Assembly: GCA_902462325.1 (NCBI GenBank)
Contig: CABQBF010000109.1
Span: forward strand, 1 to 8,794
Direction of reading: 5' to 3'
Length of the DNA: 8,794 nt
Source: an uncultured Peptococcaceae bacterium
GTDB lineage: Bacteria > Bacillota > Peptococcia > Peptococcales > Peptococcaceae
A program made the position numbers and the translations under genes. Below are positions 5,720-8,794 of this stretch, in pieces (positions within the stretch are counted from its first letter, which is position 1; the number at the start of each line of letters is the position of its first letter). The notes beneath the pieces are model-generated. The model was not told the origin of the DNA and did not search any database. It saw only the letters and a list, made by a program, of their open reading frames with translations.

Positions 5720-7093
5720 CTACCGCATTAATGTACGAACCCATTTCAGTTTCTTTTTATACGGCGCATATCGCAAAGGCAGCTCAATTTCATTGGACTG
5801 TTTCAGCACAACCTTCTGATGGGAGAAGGTGTCAAACCCCGCTTTGCCATGATAAGCGCCGCCCATGCCGCTTTGCCCCACGCCACGGAACGGAATTTCA
5901 GCGCCGGAAACATGCAGCACCGTATCATTGATACAGCCGCCGCCAAAGGAAATCTGATTCATCACCATCTGTTCCACGTTGGGATCGCGGGTAAACAGAT
6001 ACAACGCCAGCGGCTTAGGACGGTTTTGAATATAGCAAATCGCATTTTCCAAATGGTCGTACGGAATGACCGGCAAAATAGGCCCAAAAATTTCCTCGTT
6101 CATCACATTGCTGTTTTCCGGGTCTACCTGGTCTAAAATCGTAGGCTCCAGTTGCACTTTTTGCCGATTATACTTCCCGCCGTAAACAATATGGCCGTCC
6201 TTTAAAAATTCCAGCAAGCGGTCTAAATGACGCTCATTGACAATCCGAGGGTAATCGGGATTAGAAAAAATATCGCCGGGATAAAATTCTTCTAAATATT
6301 GCTGCATATACTTCAGCAATTCGGGCTTGCGCTTGCGGTCTACCAGCACATAGTCCGGCGCAATACAGGTTTGCCCGCAGTTTAAGCATTTCCCCCAGAT
6401 GATGCGCTTGGCGGCTACCTTCAAATCGGCGGTATCCTCCACAATGCAAGGGCTTTTGCCGCCCAGCTCTAACGTAACAGAGGTGAGATACTCAGCTGCC
6501 GCCCGCATAATATATTTGCCCACCTTGGGACTGCCTACAAAGAAGATATGGTCAAAATCTTCTTTCAATAATTCCTGGCTCACGTCCGGTCCGCCGGTGA
6601 AAATGCTGATATAGGTGTCATCAAAGGTTTCCTGAATGATGGTCTGCACCACTTCCTGGGTTTTTGGCGCCAGCTCAGACGGTTTGATTACCACACAGTT
6701 ACCGGCTGCAATTGCGGCCGTCAGCGGCGAAAATACAAGCTGTACCGGATAATTCCACGGCACGATAATCAGCACCAGTCCCAGCGGCTCCGTATAGGAC
6801 AATAACCGCCCCGGATACTGGCTCAGCCCGCCGCCGTCGGCATGACGGATTTCCGTCCATTTGGGCAAATGCTTAATGGCCGTATTAATTTCATCATATA
6901 CCATCGAAATTTCTGTCGTATAGGCTTCAAATTCCGATTTCCCCAAATCGGCCTCCAACGCCCAAATCAAATTTTCCTCGTACTTTTTAATGGTTTTCCG
7001 CAGTGCCCGCAGCTGCTTCAACCGCCATTCGATGTCCAGCGTTGTCCCGCATAAATAAAATTCACGCTGCCGTCTCAAGGTTTCCTGCATCAT
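5720..7093 (-). CDS. NAD(P)-dependent aldehyde dehydrogenase, class 3 type
   Basis: 457 residues, the short length typical of the ALDH3/YwdH-like branch rather than the ~500-residue ALDH1/2 branch. Oxidises an aldehyde to the carboxylic acid with NAD(P)+. Visible active-site parts: Asn114 in VPWNYP, the NAD-binding FFVGSPKVGK (184-193), the general base Glu209 in LELGGKSP, the nucleophile Cys243 in CGQTCIAPDYV, and EEIFGP (333-338). The N-terminal LRRQREFY and the tail PYKKKLKWVRTLMR also fit this branch, in which the C-terminus can touch membranes. ATG 7091-7093 overlaps the upstream TGA in ATGA, with AGGAGG (7103-7108) 9 nt away; the next codon is also ATG, so the start could be one residue later. 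Second gene of an operon; likely substrates are medium- or long-chain aldehydes, but that is inference. Confidence 0.93.
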   Translation of the reverse strand: MMQETLRRQREFYLCGTTLDIEWRLKQLRALRKTIKKYEENLIWALEADLGKSEFEAYTTEISMVYDEINTAIKHLPKWTEIRHADGGGLSQYPGRLLSYTEPLGLVLIIVPWNYPVQLVFSPLTAAIAAGNCVVIKPSELAPKTQEVVQTIIQETFDDTYISIFTGGPDVSQELLKEDFDHIFFVGSPKVGKYIMRAAAEYLTSVTLELGGKSPCIVEDTADLKVAAKRIIWGKCLNCGQTCIAPDYVLVDRKRKPELLKYMQQYLEEFYPGDIFSNPDYPRIVNERHLDRLLEFLKDGHIVYGGKYNRQKVQLEPTILDQVDPENSNVMNEEIFGPILPVIPYDHLENAICYIQNRPKPLALYLFTRDPNVEQMVMNQISFGGGCINDTVLHVSGAEIPFRGVGQSGMGGAYHGKAGFDTFSHQKVVLKQSNEIELPLRYAPYKKKLKWVRTLMR

Positions 7094-7587
7094 TGCTCAT
7101 TTCCTCCTTCATTCTGCTGCTTATTTGCTGTCTGAACCTTATCTTCTTCCGCCAGTCCTGCCACAATCATATTGCGCAGCTGACAGATAAATGCCTCATC
7201 CTGCGCCCTGGTGCGTTTTGCCGGCCCCTTGGTGTGGCCGCCGCCTCTTCGGACTTTCTGCGCTGCATGTCGGCTGGCCAATAAGCCGTCGATATTTCCG
7301 TCATGATAGCGCATCCCATTCTGATTGAGCGGCTTGCTGCTGCGCGCCAGACACATGGCCGCCAAGCCATAATCCTGCGTTACCACAATATCACCGGCTC
7401 GCACCATATTCACCAAAGCAAAATCCACACTATCCGCGCCCTGGGATAACACCACCGTGCGAGCGCCCTCCCGATTAAAATAATGGGCCGTATCGCACAA
7501 AATGATACATTCCAAGCCAAACTCCCGCGCCAAGCCAATGGTCAAATCCACCACCGGACAGCCATCAGCGTCAATCAAAATCCGCAT
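7090..7587 (-). CDS. yqxD: YaiI/YqxD family protein (UPF0178, DUF188)
   Basis: 165 residues, near the family's usual ~150. The N-terminus MRILIDADGCPVVD is the family hallmark, with conserved acidic residues D6 and D8 and CP at 10-11. GADSVDF (50-56) and VTQDYGLA (69-76, D72) give the other acidic positions of a PIN-like fold, and RRGGGHTKGPAKRT (113-126) is the conserved basic loop. The family is predicted to be PIN-like, but its biochemical role is not established to my knowledge. The last ~20 residues (polar, Gln/Asn-rich) are a variable tail. Start: the frame runs 14 codons further upstream, but AAGGAGG (7594-7600) sits 6 nt before ATG 7585-7587, where homology to the family begins. The stop overlaps the dehydrogenase start by 4 nt. 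Confidence 0.93.
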   Translation of the reverse strand: MRILIDADGCPVVDLTIGLAREFGLECIILCDTAHYFNREGARTVVLSQGADSVDFALVNMVRAGDIVVTQDYGLAAMCLARSSKPLNQNGMRYHDGNIDGLLASRHAAQKVRRGGGHTKGPAKRTRAQDEAFICQLRNMIVAGLAEEDKVQTANKQQNEGGNEQ

Positions 7588-7646
7588 CAGCCGCCTCCTT
7601 ATCATACCAGCGTCATTCTCTGTACACAAACGAACTGCTTATTATG

Positions 7647-7652
7647 ATTATA
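7647..7652 (-). promoter_or_regulatory. Possible -10 element of the yqxD operon
   Basis: A perfect TATAAT on the minus strand lies in the AT-rich gap after the upstream terminator, giving a leader of about 55 nt. The -35 region 17 bp upstream (TTTATT) is weak. TTGTGT-N17-TATGAT further down scores similarly, but its start site would fall inside the ribosome binding site. Confidence 0.4.
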
Positions 7653-7701
7653 TAAGATTTAGAATACAGAATAAAGTTATTTTTAAGAAAAAATAAAAAA
7701 A

Positions 7702-7743
7702 TACCAAAAACAAATAAGGCTGCACATCTCCATGCGCAGCCTT
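7702..7743 (-). terminator. Intrinsic terminator of the secreted-protein gene
   Basis: AAGGCTGCACAT (7716-7727) pairs with ATGCGCAGCCTT (7732-7743) around a 4-nt loop, 12 bp. The single imperfect pair is a G-U wobble in minus-strand RNA but an A-C mismatch in plus-strand RNA, which assigns it to leftward transcription. A T-rich tail follows (ATTTGTTTTTGG). It starts 21 nt after the stop codon of the gene to its right. Confidence 0.9.
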
Positions 7744-7764
7744 GCTACCTTTCGTCTTGTCTTT

Positions 7765-8727
7765 TTATGATTGCATCTGCTGTTTCAGCGCGTCTACCAT
7801 ACTCTGCGGTACATAGGTACGTCCGTCACGAAGCTCCGGCGCTTGCGCAGCCAGCGCTTCGGCCATCATTTCCGTTTGTTTTCCATCTTTTTCTACTAAT
7901 TTCGTATAACCATATTTGGCGCTGCCAATGGAAATCGTTGCTTTGTAGCCTTCCTTACTCAATACCACCGTCTGCAGTTCGGCATTCCAATTAATCTGCA
8001 AGCCTAACTGACCGGCAGCTTCCCGCAAGCTTACCATAGCTGCGCCCTCTACTAAGTCAGGTTCCTGTTCAACAGCAGGCTGCAGCAATACGACTCTGTC
8101 AGTACCGGCCTGTCCCGGATAGCTTAAGGCCACTATATCATAATACAGAATAACCTCTGCGCCGGGCTGCAAATCCTGTGCAGTTACAATATTTTTCGTC
8201 TTCAGCGGCTTGATTTCCGCATCTTTTGCCACAGTCACCCACATGCCGCCGTTGTTGGTGGTCAGTCGTACCGCGCCAATTTCACTGTCAGCCACTTCTT
8301 CCACAATGGCATAATTGGGCGTCACATCACCCTTAACGATGATCGCGTAGGCATAACTCTGTGGCGGCAGGCTTCTGGTCATGGCCATACTGTGCGAAAC
8401 CACAACTTCCTTGCCCTGCAAATCTTGCAGCGTAACGGGGATTCCCTGCTGCCCGTCCACCAGCCAGGTGCTTTCATCAATATTGAACTGAATTTCTGTC
8501 TGGTCATTTTTTACCAATACACTGCCCTCACCCACTTCCTGCACTGTGCCGATGGTGGTTGCATAATCCAGAATCCGCTTGTCCTGAATGGTTGTTGCAG
8601 GATTTGCGGCGTCAGATCCATTGCCATTGATTACATTGACAGCATTGCTATCCGCAAAAGCCGGGGTAAACATACTTGCTGTTAAAGCGGTTGCCAAAGC
8701 TAAAGTCACCAATTTTTTATGTTTCAT
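7765..8727 (-). CDS. Secreted protein with copper-amine-oxidase-N-like domain
   Basis: 320 residues. Residues 1-25 are a signal peptide (MKHKKLVTLALATALTASMF, then TPAFA) with a likely cut after AFA25. A linker of ~30 polar residues follows. Residues ~58-132 and ~139-216 look like two copies of one beta-rich module: each ends with a VT.QDLQ segment (98-104 and 181-187), a beta strand, then a Tyr/Pro-containing loop and a final hydrophobic strand. Residues ~228-314 match the Cu_amine_oxidN1 module: MVSLREAAGQLGLQINWNAE, TVVLSKEGYKATISIGS and DGRTYVP. Despite its name, that module carries no oxidase active site and is common in Bacillota surface proteins. Start: the frame extends 18 codons upstream, but ATG 8725-8727 has GAGGAG (8739-8744) 11 nt away and opens the signal peptide. 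It has its own terminator, so it is probably monocistronic. The function is unknown; a wall-associated or envelope role is inference. Confidence 0.82.
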   Translation of the reverse strand: MKHKKLVTLALATALTASMFTPAFADSNAVNVINGNGSDAANPATTIQDKRILDYATTIGTVQEVGEGSVLVKNDQTEIQFNIDESTWLVDGQQGIPVTLQDLQGKEVVVSHSMAMTRSLPPQSYAYAIIVKGDVTPNYAIVEEVADSEIGAVRLTTNNGGMWVTVAKDAEIKPLKTKNIVTAQDLQPGAEVILYYDIVALSYPGQAGTDRVVLLQPAVEQEPDLVEGAAMVSLREAAGQLGLQINWNAELQTVVLSKEGYKATISIGSAKYGYTKLVEKDGKQTEMMAEALAAQAPELRDGRTYVPQSMVDALKQQMQS

Positions 8728-8746
8728 GTTGAGATACGCTCCTCGT

Positions 8747-8786
8747 ATTATAAAGTAGTAGTGTTTATAGTCCCTCTCCAAGGACT
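8747..8786 (-). promoter_or_regulatory. -10 element and small inverted repeat upstream of the secreted-protein gene
   Basis: TATAAT on the minus strand (8747-8752) would start transcription just ahead of the ribosome binding site. No good -35 hexamer is found at 16-18 bp; instead AGTCC (8769-8773) and GGACT (8782-8786) form an inverted repeat over that position, a possible operator or activator site. Confidence 0.4.
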
Positions 8787-8794
8787 GTGTGCTA

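Noticed and set aside
7588..7629. Upstream start for the yqxD gene, adding 14 codons
   Set aside because: The added residues match nothing in the family, and the strong ribosome binding site at 7594-7600 selects the internal ATG.

Overview
The window looks like a piece of a Bacillota (Firmicutes) chromosome. The evidence is strong AGGAGG-type ribosome binding sites ahead of most genes, canonical intrinsic terminators, an ECF sigma factor paired with a membrane anti-sigma, and a secreted protein with a copper-amine-oxidase-N-like domain. A Negativicutes or clostridial host is a guess; no rRNA or other phylogenetic marker is present.

Two regions differ sharply. Positions 1 to about 2,750 are on the plus strand and look acquired and decaying. 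They hold the C-terminal part of a very AT-rich alpha/beta hydrolase, a GNAT acetyltransferase broken by two one-base frame losses, an intact MFS efflux-type transporter, and the last ~90 codons of a large serine recombinase with two in-frame stops. A strong hairpin at 2748-2780 marks the edge of this block. Positions 2,824 to 8,794 are more GC-rich, all genes run on the minus strand, and they read as native chromosome.

In transcription order (right to left) the native part holds: a secreted two-repeat protein with a C-terminal copper-amine-oxidase-N-like domain, ended by a clear terminator; a two-gene operon of a YaiI/YqxD (UPF0178) protein and a class-3-type aldehyde dehydrogenase, joined by a 4-nt ATGA overlap and ended by a terminator at 5458-5500; an orphan type IV prepilin-like protein; and an ECF sigma / anti-sigma pair overlapping by 11 nt.

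The non-coding DNA is the most interesting part. Between the aldehyde dehydrogenase stop codon and its terminator lies a cluster of six or seven DnaA-box-like 9-mers (5601-5715), with no dnaA or dnaN gene in the window. Between the prepilin and sigma genes lie three consecutive hairpins (4702-4818) and then tandem repeats with an 11-bp period (4609-4650) placed just upstream of, and overlapping, a possible sigma-gene promoter. I see no tRNA, rRNA, CRISPR array or complete mobile element.
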